From Agarophyton chilense (lineage: Eukaryota; Rhodophyta; Florideophyceae; Gracilariales; Gracilariaceae), in contig JARGXX010000116.1 of assembly GCA_030374765.1 (NCBI GenBank), positions 310,001-374,000 of the forward strand: a DNA stretch of 64,000 nt. The letters are read 5' to 3'. The translations under genes and the position numbers were made by a program. Below are positions 8,414 through 20,610 of the stretch, piece by piece. Every line of letters begins with the position of its first letter. The stretch's first letter is position 1. Below the pieces are notes generated by a model. That model had not been told where the DNA came from. It did no database searches and saw only the letters and a list, made by a program, of their open reading frames with translations.

Positions 8414-11400
8414 AACATTCTCTGTACTGCCTTCTGTCTGTGCTCCTCTCTCTGTAAATGTCTACTGAATGCTCCAAAGTGCTTCCTCGCCGCAGCCAGC
8501 GCGCTGAATCAGCCAGTATTGCGGAGGATATGCCAGAGAAGTCGTCAGCGGTGACGTGGGAGCAATTGGCGCAACCTCATGTATGATGGGAAAGGCCGAC
8601 AGTGCTCCTGTTATTTAAAGCAGGGCCCAGTATCTAATTTGCGAGGCACAGATTCTGACCGTTCGCCCAAGCGTCTCCCGCTCACCTTGTTCAAACCTGT
8701 TTCAGGGATTCGGTGACGTGTACAAATTTGAGCCATGCAGTGCGATGCGGCCCCCTCTCTCTCACATTGTTTGTTGTAAGAAAACACCGCTCCGTTTGGC
8801 TACTCTCTAGAGATAGCTACAGATGTTGTGCTTGACGATAACCGCGCTTGTGCATAGCACCACCCAATGACCAGAATGGTCCTACTGAACGAGAAATCAA
8901 TCTCGCGAAATAAAACAGACTACTGCGATGGCTTCGCCGACCTAACGTCTCGCCATCTACCCTTCGTATCATCTTGTCATGTGTTCGAGTCGAAAGCATC
9001 CTTTTCCATTTGAACATCCTTTGCATCACCACCATTAAACAACTGGACCTCTAGTGATTGACAACGTAAGATATGCGTCAAGACCAATCAGAATCGATGC
9101 CACCATAGTGAGTCCCCATTCAAATGCATGATTGTATGCGCTTCAATAAAAGCCGCGGGAGCGACCACAAAAGCAGAACATTTGAAACGTGAGAAGTACA
9201 GAACCCTGTGAACTTCAAACAATATCAAACTCGTGCAATGTAGAATTGATGTTTCACGATGGTATGGGAAGCTCGGCTAAACGGGTCCTGTAATGAGCGT
9301 AGCTTTCTGTCAGGTAAGGAAGGCACAGCCATTGCCCTCTAGCCCTTGAAAGAGATGTGCTCCAATGCACTGCAGGGTGGGAAATATCTTAAGAGCCGAC
9401 CGCCCTATCGAACTGAATTCCCGTCATCTCAGAAAAATTCGTTTCCTGTTCCTAATTGTTTACTCAGTAGATACAACTACGCCTCTACAGTGTGGATCGA
9501 TAAAGAGATAGGGTGATATAGGGAGATTAGTGGAAGCTGGCTGGGACCCTTTCTGGCTGTATTTTTTGTGTTGAGGAGTGGCTCGCACTCGAACTTGACG
9601 GATAAAGATCAGAAGATCGTTGATAACCGCTGTGCTCTCATTCTGCGATGAACGCCTCCTGTGAGGCCGATCGGTTCCTGTGCGCCGTTCTATCAGCCCC
9701 CGCGGTGTGTGTGTTGTTCTTTTATCACTGATGACCCCGCCCCCCGCCCCCCCTTTCTCCCCCAGGGCCTTCGTTTCTCGCAAACCGCATGCAACTTACG
9801 TTGCAGTACGAGCATACAGCGAGTGGAGTCCAGATGTTCTACGTATCAAAGAGAGCGCTGCAATGCAAGCTTTGTGTCCAAGGGGATGTTGCCAGGTAGG
9901 GGTCCAGGCGCACGAAATTGCGTGGCCGATGTTGTATTCTACTTGTTTCTAGTAGCATTATTCGAACCCGAACTCTCCCGCCATTTGAGGAGAGGACTGA
10001 CGTCCAGTAGGGGATGGAATCAGCGCATGCACTGTGCCGACGCCAGACTTCACCCTTAACTTGAGGTCTCTGGCTGTCTCCCCTCCGAGAAGGGCGATCG
10101 AACTGCCAGCCGTAATACAATTAGTATCGTTGAAGCCTTTGTTTCACCGCAAGACTTGAGAGCACTGCTCCACGGAGTAAACACCGCTTTTCCTTGCGTC
10201 TCTTCATGCATGTATTCACATTCCTCTATGAAAAGTCGAGAAAATGTAAATTGTTCTACCACATCTTCTGATCGTCGGGATCACTGCGGTAACCCTTTAA
10301 CCTTTTGGAAAGCAAGCAACCAGCTGCTTGCACATAGTCGATCGAGAACACCCTTCAGACATTTGATCTATTCGTCACGCCTTTAAGGGCCTGTAGAACA
10401 GTTTGTGTTCATGTGAGGTCATGCACACCAAAGCAATCGCCTGGTGCGATGCATACCTACTGAATCCAATAGGCACTTCCGACTCTCGCTCGACAATGGA
10501 TGCATTCCAAAGAGACCTTAGTCACCAAGCCCACCATTTACATTCCCCGGCGATCAATCCACCTAAGCCTTCCCATCTCTGCACGGTTTGGCAATCATCT
10601 GTGCCAAGTCACTGTGGAACTATACAAAATGAACGAGTTGACAAGTTTGCTAATCAGGTTTCTCATTCCGTACGGGAGAGCAAGTGAATGTCAAACATTA
10701 TCTTACGTATGTGGAAGCGCCTCTCCAGAGAAGCAAAGAAAAACAATCGCCGAATAAAACCTGAACACGCTGAAAGCCAAAATCACCATTCTGCGAAGAC
10801 AGGATTTGAAGTATTGCATTTCTTTAGTGGCCGTCAGCGCAGTAGGGCGGCCTGTTGTTTGGATGCTAAAATGTATGTCGTTGGGATGGAGGGATAGAGC
10901 TTCTAGATAAAAACGCGTGAACGAAGCATATGCTCCTCTGCGAAGCACTCCTCTACGCTCAGTGCATATCTCGCTGCGAGTGCCTGCTAAAAACGATTGT
11001 CATTGCAGTTGTGATAGATAGCCGTTCGGAGAGTGGCCTATCCTGGGACCCTTCGTAACTGCTGTACAAATGTACTAGATGGGGTTGGTCGATTCTGGGG
11101 TTTCTGACGTTTTATGGTTCGAAAGTATTCTTCGTGTGGCTCCGCTGTGGTTTTGTAGGTGCTGGTCGGACAAGAAACTGCTGTGTATGTTGTTGGCCCT
11201 CTAGACGAGCAGATATGAAACGTGAATGTTCCAGAAACGAGAGAGATATGCTCGCGCAAAACGTTTGATGTTACCCAATAAAGCCAGGGTGGTTCCCCGC
11301 TCTTGTTTATAAACCCTGACAACAATCATTCTTCCCACCTTACCCTCTAGTTTCTGCGGCTTTCCTTCGCTTCATTTCAGCATTTAGTCGAAAACAGCTT

Positions 11401-12183
11401 GCATGGATGAAGTTCTCTCAACTTCGCTCTCCATACTGGGTTGGTCATCGACCCAGTGCGTGAGAAGACTCCAGATACCCGGTACTATAATTAGCACCTT
11501 CAATTCTGGTCCTACAGTTCGTAAGCTCCGAAGGCTCGGGTGATTGCAGTGTGCGAGACATTTGAAGTGAAAATGATGTTCGTCTGCGCCGCGGGGTGAT
11601 GGATGCATGGAATCTGCTTCGTGGTTGTACGCAAGCTACTTTCTCTCAGGCGAGGTGCTCGCCTCTGCGTCGTCAAGTGCACAAAACTTGATATATGCGA
11701 TTTGCTAGCTCATCCTTCCCTCAAGGTCCGTTCTGTTGACCTTGTTCTATCGAGTGCGCAATAGAAGAGCACATGCGGTCCGCGCATATGTTGCCAAAAC
11801 AGAATATTGACACTTTTTTCCAGTCTATATTCAATGCAATTTGTTGTTTAAATCATGGAAAACAACATGACTCCTAATTTCCTTTGAGCTGTCGCTGCAC
11901 ACAGTATGCTCAACCCGTTGGCTTTGGTGATCACATCCGAGCCGTTTGAACGAAAGGAGCAGTTTCTCTTCCTACATATCGAACTGGCGGGGCTTCATTG
12001 CCGCATCGAGAAGCTTCAAAAAGCACCACGCTCGCTGTATGGATGTTAATACGTGCAGAACACTGTTTACTCTATTGTCTAATGCACACGCATCGCTTTC
12101 TATTTCCGTTGAGTAATCAAGTGTCATGTGCGAATACCCATGGCATTCGTGACTACGGAAAAAATGCAGATGTTCCAGCTCTT
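8414..12183. other. 3.8-kb region without a supported gene
   Basis: The region lies between the convergent orphan and the C2H2 gene. Open frames here (for example 9661-10059 +, 11038-11325 -) are short, mostly lack a good ATG context and have no family resemblance. I looked for exons flanked by the donors used elsewhere in the window and found none that I could chain. A C-rich run is at about 9738-9766. It may hold 3' UTRs, non-coding RNA or decayed sequence. Confidence 0.4.
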
Positions 12184-13533
12184 CTAATCGTTCGCTGCTT
12201 TGTGGCCTGGAAACGCTACTAGATGGCGTCTCAAATGGTCTTTCTTTTTGTATGACTTCTCACAATTCGCACATCGGAACGGACGAATCTGCCAGTGTAC
12301 CGCGTCTACATGGCGTCTGGAAATCCCGGAAAAAAATGCATTTTCACATCAGTAAGTGACATGATCATTTTGTCATGGCATTTCATACCTTGTCGCATCT
12401 ATTCATCTCTAACCAGGGAAGGAATCGAGAACACTAGCGCAGTGAATGGTACATACCTTAGACCATCTCGGAAAGAAAATCCTAAACCACATTGGGCACA
12501 GATATAAGGTTTGTCCTTTTGACTGCACAGATACCAAATGGCGGTTAGACACCGTGCTTGGGTTGTCAAGATACTGAAATGCAGGAGGTTGGGTTCGGAG
12601 CTTGGTTTTGACGAACGTACTGAACGGTTTTCACATGGCGGCTAAACGATAAAAATAGCTGTGAGTATCACGTGACACACCGGTTGGCATGCATTCAAAA
12701 ATTCTTTTAGATGGAAATTTACGTACTTCAAGTTTCCTTTTTCCGCAAATTTGCTCCCACATGTCTGACATACATGACCGTGGTTTAGAACTGCCAGGCT
12801 AGCGAATGAGGACCGTCAATGAAAGGAAAACAAACGTGGCATTGAAGTGAGAAAGATTCAATCGCGTTGGTATATTACGTATAGAGACAATATACTGGAG
12901 AACGTACTGCTTTTTGTACGAGCCCCGATCCGGGAACGAAATTCCACAAGTTGGGCATGTGAGAGAAGGAGAGGAAGGAACCGCCAATGCAGTTTGGGAC
13001 TGTCGAGGCTCTTTGACATTTGTGGCTTTGGGCACTGAAACATCTTTTAAACGTGCGTAAGACATAGCCATTGGCTTTTCTGATTGTTGTGTTGCATTGC
13101 CTCTCGAAGCTTCTTTTTGAATACCTTTGCGTAAAGAAAGAACCGGAGACGACGCAGAGTCGATAGCTAGAAATGGTGATGGTAAGTCCGAAGATGGTCC
13201 TTTTTGTTGACGGGGAAATTGGGTGGACGGGCCAGGCTGTGCCTTTGTTGACATGTTGCGATGCGTATTCACATTGTGCGGCGTTTGCATGCTGGATCGG
13301 GAACCATCTGCCTGGTGCAATCGAGATGACACATTTGATTGTTGACTGCTTGGGTGTGCAATTGGGCTTAACGGAGAGCGAGTGTCTTTCGTTTCGGCAT
13401 GTTGAGAACCAGAACCGTTTCTTAGACTGGCTGAACTGGCAGAACGACGCAACCTCGATGAAGAAGGCCAAGGCTGATTTGAGGAGGAAGCAGGCTGCCT
13501 CCTTCTTTCTTTACTTTCTTTTTTGCGATTCAT
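12184..13533 (-). CDS. Four-finger C2H2 zinc-finger protein, five exons including a 21-nt microexon
   Basis: Hand-assembled gene, 305 residues. Exons on the minus strand are 13533-12908, 12798-12727, 12641-12621, 12522-12457 and 12316-12184; introns are 109, 85, 98 and 140 nt. Donors are GTACGT (three) and GTATGT (one); acceptors are AG. Exon 1 encodes ~190 disordered Ser/Gln/Pro-rich residues, then finger 1 (CPTCGISFPDRGSYKKH). Splicing completes finger 2 as CQTCGSKFAEKGNLNRHVK-T-V-H, finger 3 as CAQCGLGFSFRDGLRRH-VDAVH, and finger 4 as CANCEKSYKKKDHLRRH with a longer H-x6-H. Every finger has exactly 12 residues between the second Cys and first His, and a HQKDKPYIC linker joins fingers 2 and 3, which strongly supports the junctions. 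Krueppel-type fingers bind DNA, so a nuclear transcription factor is likely. Targets are unknown. An upstream non-coding or short exon cannot be excluded. Confidence 0.9.
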
Positions 13534-15179
13534 AGTGTACACATTTGGAAGGAGAATGATGTCGAGCACGATATCGACAGCACGAAGGTCTGCGGTTCAT
13601 TTATATCGAACATACCGGGCAGCGTGGCATCTGCAGATGTCTGAGTAATGCACAAGAATGTTTCAAAGATGCCAAACTGGTTGATTAAAACAAGAGGGAC
13701 ACAATTGAAACAAACTCTTAACTCGGACGACTGGGAAGTCCTGTAATGATTGGCAGGCATCCAGAAGGACGGACACCTGAAACAGTGGGTTGACAACTAC
13801 ACTGATAATCCTGTGACGCATTGAACAAAAAAAGCGAAGGCCGTGCAAATCAAAAACTTGAGAGCAACAAACGTATGGAGTGGAGGTTAGAAATTCAAAC
13901 GCAACTCGAATGACAAGAGAAACAAGTTAAAGAGTCAGCCGAACATATTCATCTGAACATATTCTAGTGAAAAACGGAGGCCGGGACGCAGGGGGTGTAC
14001 ATTATGTGCACGAGACGACAGGCCAATTACTCGGTTCAAGAACCCGAGTGCCAACAAATTCAGGAGACCTGCCGGCATCTGGAAATCGCGCGAAAGATGT
14101 TGGCTCTGATGAAGTTTGGTTTTGTAGAGTGAGACAGAAAGCGGAAGTGCCTCATAAAGAAGCGACTGTGGTGCGGGGTTACCATAATGGTAATCATTAA
14201 TCTTGAAAAGCTTAAAAAACTCAGGCAGAGGGTGAGTGCGGGAACTGTAGAATGTGAGCTTTCTTTGCCGTTGACGGGCGAGGGCAGACGTTTGTGTGAT
14301 TTGCGAACGAGGGCGAGATTTGTGGCAACAATTCGACTGCCACGCTGCCATTTCAGTTATGGAACGGATTGTGGAAAGGAGCGCAAAGGTACGTGTGCCC
14401 TCGTCGTTCTGAACAATTGCAATGGGACACACTCTGAATCAAAAATTAACAAGTTGAGTTTTAGGGAGGCAACGTTCCAGGTGTTAACCTGATCAAGATG
14501 CTCATTCAAAGACATGACTATGAGATGAAATTAATCAGCAAAGATCAGCTATGAGCCCTATTTTCTATGCAGTTTATGTGAACCGATCAACCTGAGCTGT
14601 CAAAAGGCTGGATTGACACTGTGAGGAACTCTTTAGATCGAGATAGTGAAGACTAGGGTATATTTCCTCGCGCGTTCTACATGGCTCAACCACTGGCGTA
14701 CTTGGAATTGTAGATGTGGGGTCGGGGAGCGTTTTCCTCGAGGCGGACATAAAATCAGCAGACGAGGAGAGCCGGTGAGCGGACCGTTGATTCGAAATCA
14801 TATCTACAGTCATGGGTCAACGAGCTACGTGGGCTCGAAGCGATGCGTGGAACGTAGCTCGAGAGTGATCATGAAAAAATTGGTGAATGATGCACATGCT
14901 CCACTAGCTAGCTAGCTAGTGTTTATTGGACGATTCGTCGTTGCTCTGGTATAAGCAAAATGAAACAAGCAGTTGATGATGTGGTGTTGCCTGTTGTACA
15001 TACAGTTTGTATGAGCGATGTCTGCGATTACAAGTGAGTATTGTACGACCCAAGTATGACTGTACAAAGACTTTTTTCTATTTGAAAATGAAATAATAAA
15101 ATCAGCATTATTGATATTTTAAATTGCTGTAGGAGGTTCTGGTTTGTTTTTGCCTTTTCTACTTTTTCTTGCTTTGTAT

Positions 15180-15573
15180 GTGGGAGCTCACTACTAGTAC
15201 AGCTGTCCACGATTTGCCAGCGTCTGGCCGGACACTTCTATAGCCTCTAGTGGTTGTCACAGGTTGTGGGCCCTCATCGCAGCTGCTGTGGTACAGAGTT
15301 CCACTCTCTCCATCTTTCAGATTCACACCGATCACCTGAATATCACACGTCGACACGTCTACACATCTACACATCTACACATCGTCTAAACGTAAACACG
15401 TCATATTCTCCGCGTTCGGCTCCACCGAGTTTGACCGGGGACTGTGGGAGCTCACTACCGCTCAGCGCATTTCAAACACGGATCCGCCCACGCTCGTGGG
15501 AGCTCACCACCAGTACAGCTGTCCACATTCCTCTGGTGTCTGGCCGGGCACTTTTATGGCCTAGTGGTTGCCA
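15180..15573 (+). repeat. Duplicated ~80-bp unit with a third partial copy
   Basis: Unit 1 at about 15180-15260 and unit 2 at about 15496-15573 share GTGGGAGCTCAC, AGTACAGCTGTCCAC, GTCTGGCCGG and CTAGTGGTTG in the same order with scattered substitutions. A fragment GTGGGAGCTCACTACCG recurs at 15444-15460. The copies are direct, diverged and about 235 bp apart. No coding capacity was seen. Confidence 0.8.
15345..15384 (+). repeat. 8-bp tandem repeat, five units
   Basis: Five consecutive 8-mers of the form ACAC[G/A]TC[T/G], lying between the two ~80-bp units. Non-coding. Confidence 0.85.
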
Positions 15574-17898
15574 CATTGTATTGGTATTTTACCCGAAATT
15601 TTATTCAACGAAATCGCTTTGGCTTTTGGCGTTGAAACTTGTCTCTTTTTAGACTTGCAAAATAGAGGGAACATTGACATTGAAAGCTTGAATACGTCTT
15701 GAGTAGAAACAATCTGTTTTCATTCACTGTTGAAACTGTAGTGCTGTGTTTTGTTGTTTGTTTGTTTGAGTGCCGAAAACTTCATCTAAACCAATTCTGA
15801 GACGCGAATGCGCTCCAAAGTACAGTGATGAAAAGGAACGCAACAAAAAAATGTACGTCCAGCCGAAACTTGGATAACTTGCAAAATATTGGCTTGCAAT
15901 AAAGCAGATAGAAGGTGGTGAGAAAAAAGAATCGCAGTTATATGCAATGACTTTCCTTTTGGCCACTTTTTTTTTCCAGTACAAGTACTGCTCTGCAATG
16001 TAATTACTTTAGGAGTATGCATTGTTCATAATTTCTGTAGAGTTGAAGGGTAATTGCTAAAAGCCAACTTGAAAACCAACTTTGAAGTTACTGTATGTTT
16101 TGCTGGCATGATGGGCTCTTGTAACACATCTGCATACTCAGTGCAGTGGAACTCGTGTACGACGTGTCCAGCACATGTGAGCTATGCGAACCAGCGGCGG
16201 AGGCGAGCTGGCTAGTGCCTCATGATGTGAGCGAGAAGAGTGCTACGAAGGGTAGCAATTGCTACCTTGGTAAATCTATGCCATGCGCTTGAGCACTGTC
16301 CGCTTCCATGGTCGCGATCACTTTGCAGAATGAAGGCGAGAGAGGAGTTTGGAGGATATCGTTGGGGATACGTTTGTATGGACAGGCACAGCATGAGTCA
16401 CGAGCAGTTGGCAATCTACTGCCAAGGATAGCGGGCGTCGACGATGTGCAATGCACAGATGCACAGTGTGCATGATGTAGAGCGCAAATGAGAGTATAGT
16501 GGACGCGTTTCCGCGTGTTGGATGGGTAGAAGAACACGCGCAACGGCGCGGCGAGAAGCATAGACCTAAACTACGATGGCGCAACGTGTGGCAGCCAGCA
16601 CGCACAACAAGTAACATCGCCGTCGTCCGATGCCGATGACGGAGGAGAGGGGGGGGGGCTCCGCGCGTAAGTGTCGCTGGAGGGTGAGAGGCTTTTGACG
16701 AGAGCGTTACCAAACACGCGTGGCGCACGAGTGGGGGCACTGACAGCAGCGCAGTTGATACACCCTGCTGGCGTCATTTTGGCTTGCACCATGAATCGCG
16801 GGGCATGCAGAGCTTTAACCGGTCCAAAACGTGGCAAGTAGGGGGCGCCTCTCCGCTTGATATGGCTGCGCATTCGGTGCAGCTCGGGCTGTAACACTCG
16901 GCAAAAATGCGCGAGTCGCCCCGGAAGATGTGCCCCGCCCGGCATGGACACCACACACGCTGGCGAATTGCACGCACTCGGGTATTCATGCATACACGCT
17001 ATTTTCGGTTATTTTATTGGATGGTCTGCAACGTGGCGCGCTGCCAGGGCGATTCGGCTTGACTGCTCTCTTGGTAAGTGCATGTATGATTGTAAGAAGG
17101 CTCAAGAATGAAGCGCGAAGGGAGCGCTCGACGCAGACGCGTGGCCAAGGGGGGGATTGACGGATGTGAGCGACGGCAGGCGAATACGCATGCGCCCTCT
17201 CGCGTCGCATGATCCTACGTTGCGTAACGCGACGCGGCTTACAGCGCGCACATTCGGCGGCGGCAGAGCGATATGGAAAGATGGGAGCATTTCTGGTCGT
17301 TTTCGGCAGTACCAATCCGAGCGGCGCAAGCATGCGTCGGGCGTCGTGACGCGGCGCCGCCACCAGCAACGCTCCGACTTATCTGGTGGCGGCGGCTTCG
17401 GTCACGCGTCGATTTGACACGCGCTAGCGACTGCAATTTCAAAAATGGAGCTGCCATGCAACCCATCGGCAAGCGCAGCTTCCACTGCGCACACGAAAAG
17501 GCGCCAGAAAAGAATCCAAAATACGGCTTGCCAAGCGAAAGCGGCACGCACGGCACGTGCAAACGAAGCGCACGTGCGCGCGCCGCGCGCCCAACAAGCC
17601 GCCACTGATTCGTCGCAATGCTGGCCAATGAGCGCGCGACACAACCTAACACGTCGCGTGCGCCCAGTCACGCAGAGCACCTGTTGCGCACGCCAAGTTG
17701 ACTGCACGCCAGCACCTCTCCAGAATCGCATGTATTCGACCCCAATTGCGCTTCTTTCGTTTCCCTCCATTTTCAAAAAGCGCGCCAAAGACCACATCCG
17801 CCGTCACGCCCCCGTCACTCTAGCGTGCTCGCCTACGTGCTCAAAAAACGGTTGTTTTCAAGGCCCACTCTCGCATTACAGTACCCACTGCCGAACAG

Positions 17899-17905
17899 TA
17901 TAAAA
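17899..17905 (+). promoter_or_regulatory. Putative TATA box of the BET gene
   Basis: TATAAAA about 400 bp upstream of the ATG at 18305, followed by a long pyrimidine-rich stretch (about 18050-18200) that would be the 5' UTR. A similar layout precedes the ATG at 22104. Transcription start is not shown by sequence. Confidence 0.4.
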
Positions 17906-18304
17906 GCGCCGGCCGCCTTTCCGCGCGTTCCCTGCGCAATCGCCGCCTTCCCCCGCGTGCGCGCCCCCAAAGCCGCTTTCTGATCCGAGCTCGGCACCCA
18001 GATCCTCCGCCTTACTCCCGTGGTGCACTCTGTTGTCCACATCCACTGTCCGACATCCTCACGTTCTCCTTCCTCGCTTCCCACCTCCCCTTTCATTTCC
18101 TCAATTTCTCTCTCTCCCGTTTACTTCTTTCATAATATTCCATTTCATGTACATACCTTCGTTTCTTTTAGCTTTTTCATCTTGTAACTCCTCCCGCACC
18201 TGCATCTTGTCGTCAAATATTCGCCGCGCTTTTTCCGTTTTGAGCACACAAAGCATCGGATTCGCTAATTTTTCATCATCCCTGTCTTAAGCAACACACC
18301 GGAA

Positions 18305-20248
18305 ATGCATTCAGACATGCGACCAGTATGGGAAGATTTGCCTGCGAGTCCGTGTTCCGCTGCTAGCGACGACTCAACCATGCGCGTCACACGTTCATCC
18401 TCGCAGTCGTCTCGCCCAAGTCTTTTGAAGCCTTGTCCCCCATCGGTATCTCTTCCCGATCTTTCGAACGCTTCCAACTTTTCCCTTCAACAAGAGCCTT
18501 CATCGCCGACAACCAAGCGCGCACGCGTGGAATCTTCCAACCTACAAGCTGCGGCAGGGTTTATTGAGGCCACTCCCAATTCTAAAGACCCTAACGCGGA
18601 TTTTGTTGCCAAGTTGAATAGCAACGCAGACGAAGAGCGCCGTCGCTTCCTGTTGGAAAAGCTACAGGCTATCAAATCAAGAAAAGAAGCCTTAAAATCG
18701 TCTCCATCCGGAGACGATGATGTTGTTCTAGTTGCACAGAAAACAAATACGAAGCGAAAGAACACAAAGCCCACTGCACGCACCACGCGCAAGAGGAAGC
18801 AGGCACCTCGCCGTCGAGGTGCGGGTAGTACCCGCGTCCCCAGCAAATCTCCCGCCGACGTCCACCAGATCATCAATGTTGACGACGATTCTCCCATGTC
18901 AGCTAGGCGATGCGGCAAAAACAAAAATGGGTCGGCCACTAAGCAGCCTGCGTCCCACCCAACTCGTCAGTCGTCTCGTGTGCGGAGACCAAGAGCCACA
19001 ATAGACGAAGAACCCTCTTCAAGCTCTGCCCCACTCCCCACGTGCATGTCAAAATGTAAGAGATTGCAGTTTTGCAAGAGATTGGTAAACACCATGTTGC
19101 GCGAACCGTCATCTGGCCCGTTTTCTGCACCAGTCAAGGAACTCTGGCACGAGGCTTCCATCCCGCGTTACTTCGATGTTGTGAAGCAGCCTATGGACTT
19201 GCGCACTGTCAAGAAAAGGCTCTCAACAACGGAGTACATTGAGTCGGTGAGAGATGGAGTGCTTCCATACCGCTTCGATGCCGAAGCTTTTGCGCATGAC
19301 GTGCGCTTGATATTTAGGAATGCTATGGTATACAATAGGGTTGGAGACATGTTATACAATTGCGCAAGCAATTTACAAGATGACTTCAACAAAAAGTTCA
19401 GTGAAGGTCTTCCTCCACCACCCTCCCCGGAGGAAATAACAAGCAAGCTCTCAAAGAAGCGCAGTGGTGGTGGACGTTCGCGAAGAGGAAAGCCGGGCAG
19501 TGAAACTTATACTACAGCCATGGAGGAGAATGCAGAGGTTGTATGCGTATCTTCTCCTAGTAAGGAGAAGACGAAAATCTCCAAGCAGACCAGACGCAAG
19601 GCCATAGCAGCCGCGAGGGAGGTGATTATGTTCTCGGACCCTGATACAATGTCACGCAATGAAATGCGTGAGAGGTTAGAATATTTGGAGCGGTGTCGAG
19701 CCCCTGTGCTCGCTAGGACTCCCGTGGCCAAGGGTGCTGGGTACTTGACTCTGGCTGCGCTTCTCTACGAAGTGGAAATGAGTTTCGAAGAGAAAAAGAG
19801 ATGCGGGGATGGTGTGACTAATGTTCCACCGAGCAAATTACCCGCGCTGCTGTCCATTATCCAGAAATCTAGTCAAGAGGCGGGTTGTAATCCGGATGAC
19901 GAGGTAGAACTTGACATGGATAAGCTTGATAACCGCACAATGCGCAATATCGAAGCATTCCTTGAACATACTCTACCGAACTTCAAGACGGTAAGGTCTT
20001 CTTCGCTTGGTCGTGAGTTCAATTGCGTGGAGGAGGTTGAACAGGAGATAAATGTGTTGCAGGAGAGGTATGGAAGCTGCAAGAGGAGCAGCGGACCCGA
20101 AAGGAAAGGGAGAGAGTGCCAGCAGGTGGTTGACAAACCGGTATCGTTCTTCGAGGAGCGTCAGAACGTGAGCTACAGCAGCTCGGACTCGTCGTCCGAA
20201 GGGTCCGACTCGGAATCGAGTGATGACAGCGACTGTGATACTGATTAG
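18305..20248 (+). CDS. Bromodomain plus NET-domain protein (BET family, single bromodomain)
   Basis: 647 residues in one exon. Residues 1-250 are disordered and basic, with Lys/Arg patches (TKRKNTKPTARTTRKRKQ) that can serve as nuclear localisation signals. A bromodomain spans about 253-367: PMDLRTVKKRL, then DVRLIFRNAMVYN, where Asn344 is the acetyl-lysine-binding residue, then GDMLYNCASNL. Residues ~490-560 form a NET/ET domain (MSFEEKKRC... PPSKLPALLSIIQ, then an acidic D-E-V-E-L-D-M-D strand). The tail is Ser/Asp/Glu-rich (SSSDSSSEGSDSESSDDSD), like BET C-termini. One bromodomain plus NET is the plant GTE arrangement; animal and fungal BETs have two. The protein reads acetylated histones and recruits transcription factors. 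A TATA box and CT-rich leader lie upstream. Confidence 0.93.
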   Translation: MHSDMRPVWEDLPASPCSAASDDSTMRVTRSSSQSSRPSLLKPCPPSVSLPDLSNASNFSLQQEPSSPTTKRARVESSNLQAAAGFIEATPNSKDPNADFVAKLNSNADEERRRFLLEKLQAIKSRKEALKSSPSGDDDVVLVAQKTNTKRKNTKPTARTTRKRKQAPRRRGAGSTRVPSKSPADVHQIINVDDDSPMSARRCGKNKNGSATKQPASHPTRQSSRVRRPRATIDEEPSSSSAPLPTCMSKCKRLQFCKRLVNTMLREPSSGPFSAPVKELWHEASIPRYFDVVKQPMDLRTVKKRLSTTEYIESVRDGVLPYRFDAEAFAHDVRLIFRNAMVYNRVGDMLYNCASNLQDDFNKKFSEGLPPPPSPEEITSKLSKKRSGGGRSRRGKPGSETYTTAMEENAEVVCVSSPSKEKTKISKQTRRKAIAAAREVIMFSDPDTMSRNEMRERLEYLERCRAPVLARTPVAKGAGYLTLAALLYEVEMSFEEKKRCGDGVTNVPPSKLPALLSIIQKSSQEAGCNPDDEVELDMDKLDNRTMRNIEAFLEHTLPNFKTVRSSSLGREFNCVEEVEQEINVLQERYGSCKRSSGPERKGRECQQVVDKPVSFFEERQNVSYSSSDSSSEGSDSESSDDSDCDTD

Positions 20249-20610
20249 AAGTTTTGTAGATTAGAGTTGATAGACAGTACAGTTGACGTGGTCGTCCATT
20301 CTGCCCATCAGTTTCAAACTTCGGTTGACATCGTGATCTTGATGAAGACATGCCTCGAATGAATATTTTGTGCGGATATGTTTTGTATAGACCATTTTTG
20401 TGTTGTGACGTTTTGTTGCGGCCACGTTTTGCGGATTTTTGTGCTTAGGCCACGGCGCACTCGACATGTACCAGATACGAGTGCGTTCGGCACAAGGACG
20501 AGACGGTTGGTGTCGGCGTAGCGTTGGGACGAGTTTCCGGTGGACGATGAGACGATGGCATACATGGTTTCAGCAGTCGCTGCAGCAGCAGTGTAGTAAC
20601 ACGATGATTG
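20249..20610. other. Convergent 3' region
   Basis: 362 bp between the BET stop and the stop of the membrane protein; nothing recognised. Confidence 0.5.

Larger units (their letters stand above)
13534..18304. other. 4.8-kb region upstream of the BET gene, with repeats but no supported gene
   Basis: The left part (13.5-16 kb) is AT-richer and holds the duplicated ~80-bp unit at 15180-15573. The right part (16.4-18 kb) becomes very CpG-rich and leads into the BET promoter. Opposing open frames (13935-14432 -, 14187-14492 +, 17239-17903) overlap one another and show no domains. A CTAGCTAGCTAG run lies at 14904-14919. Confidence 0.45.

Noticed and set aside
9955..9985. tRNA T-loop-like sequence on the minus strand
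   Set aside because: A GGTTCGAAT-like core is present but no acceptor or anticodon arm could be paired around it.
9661..10059. 132-codon + strand frame
   Set aside because: Begins at GTG, Cys/Arg-rich composition unlike neighbouring genes, no domain.
13935..14432. 165-codon minus-strand frame
   Set aside because: Overlaps another open frame on the + strand, no domain, no codon bias like the real genes.
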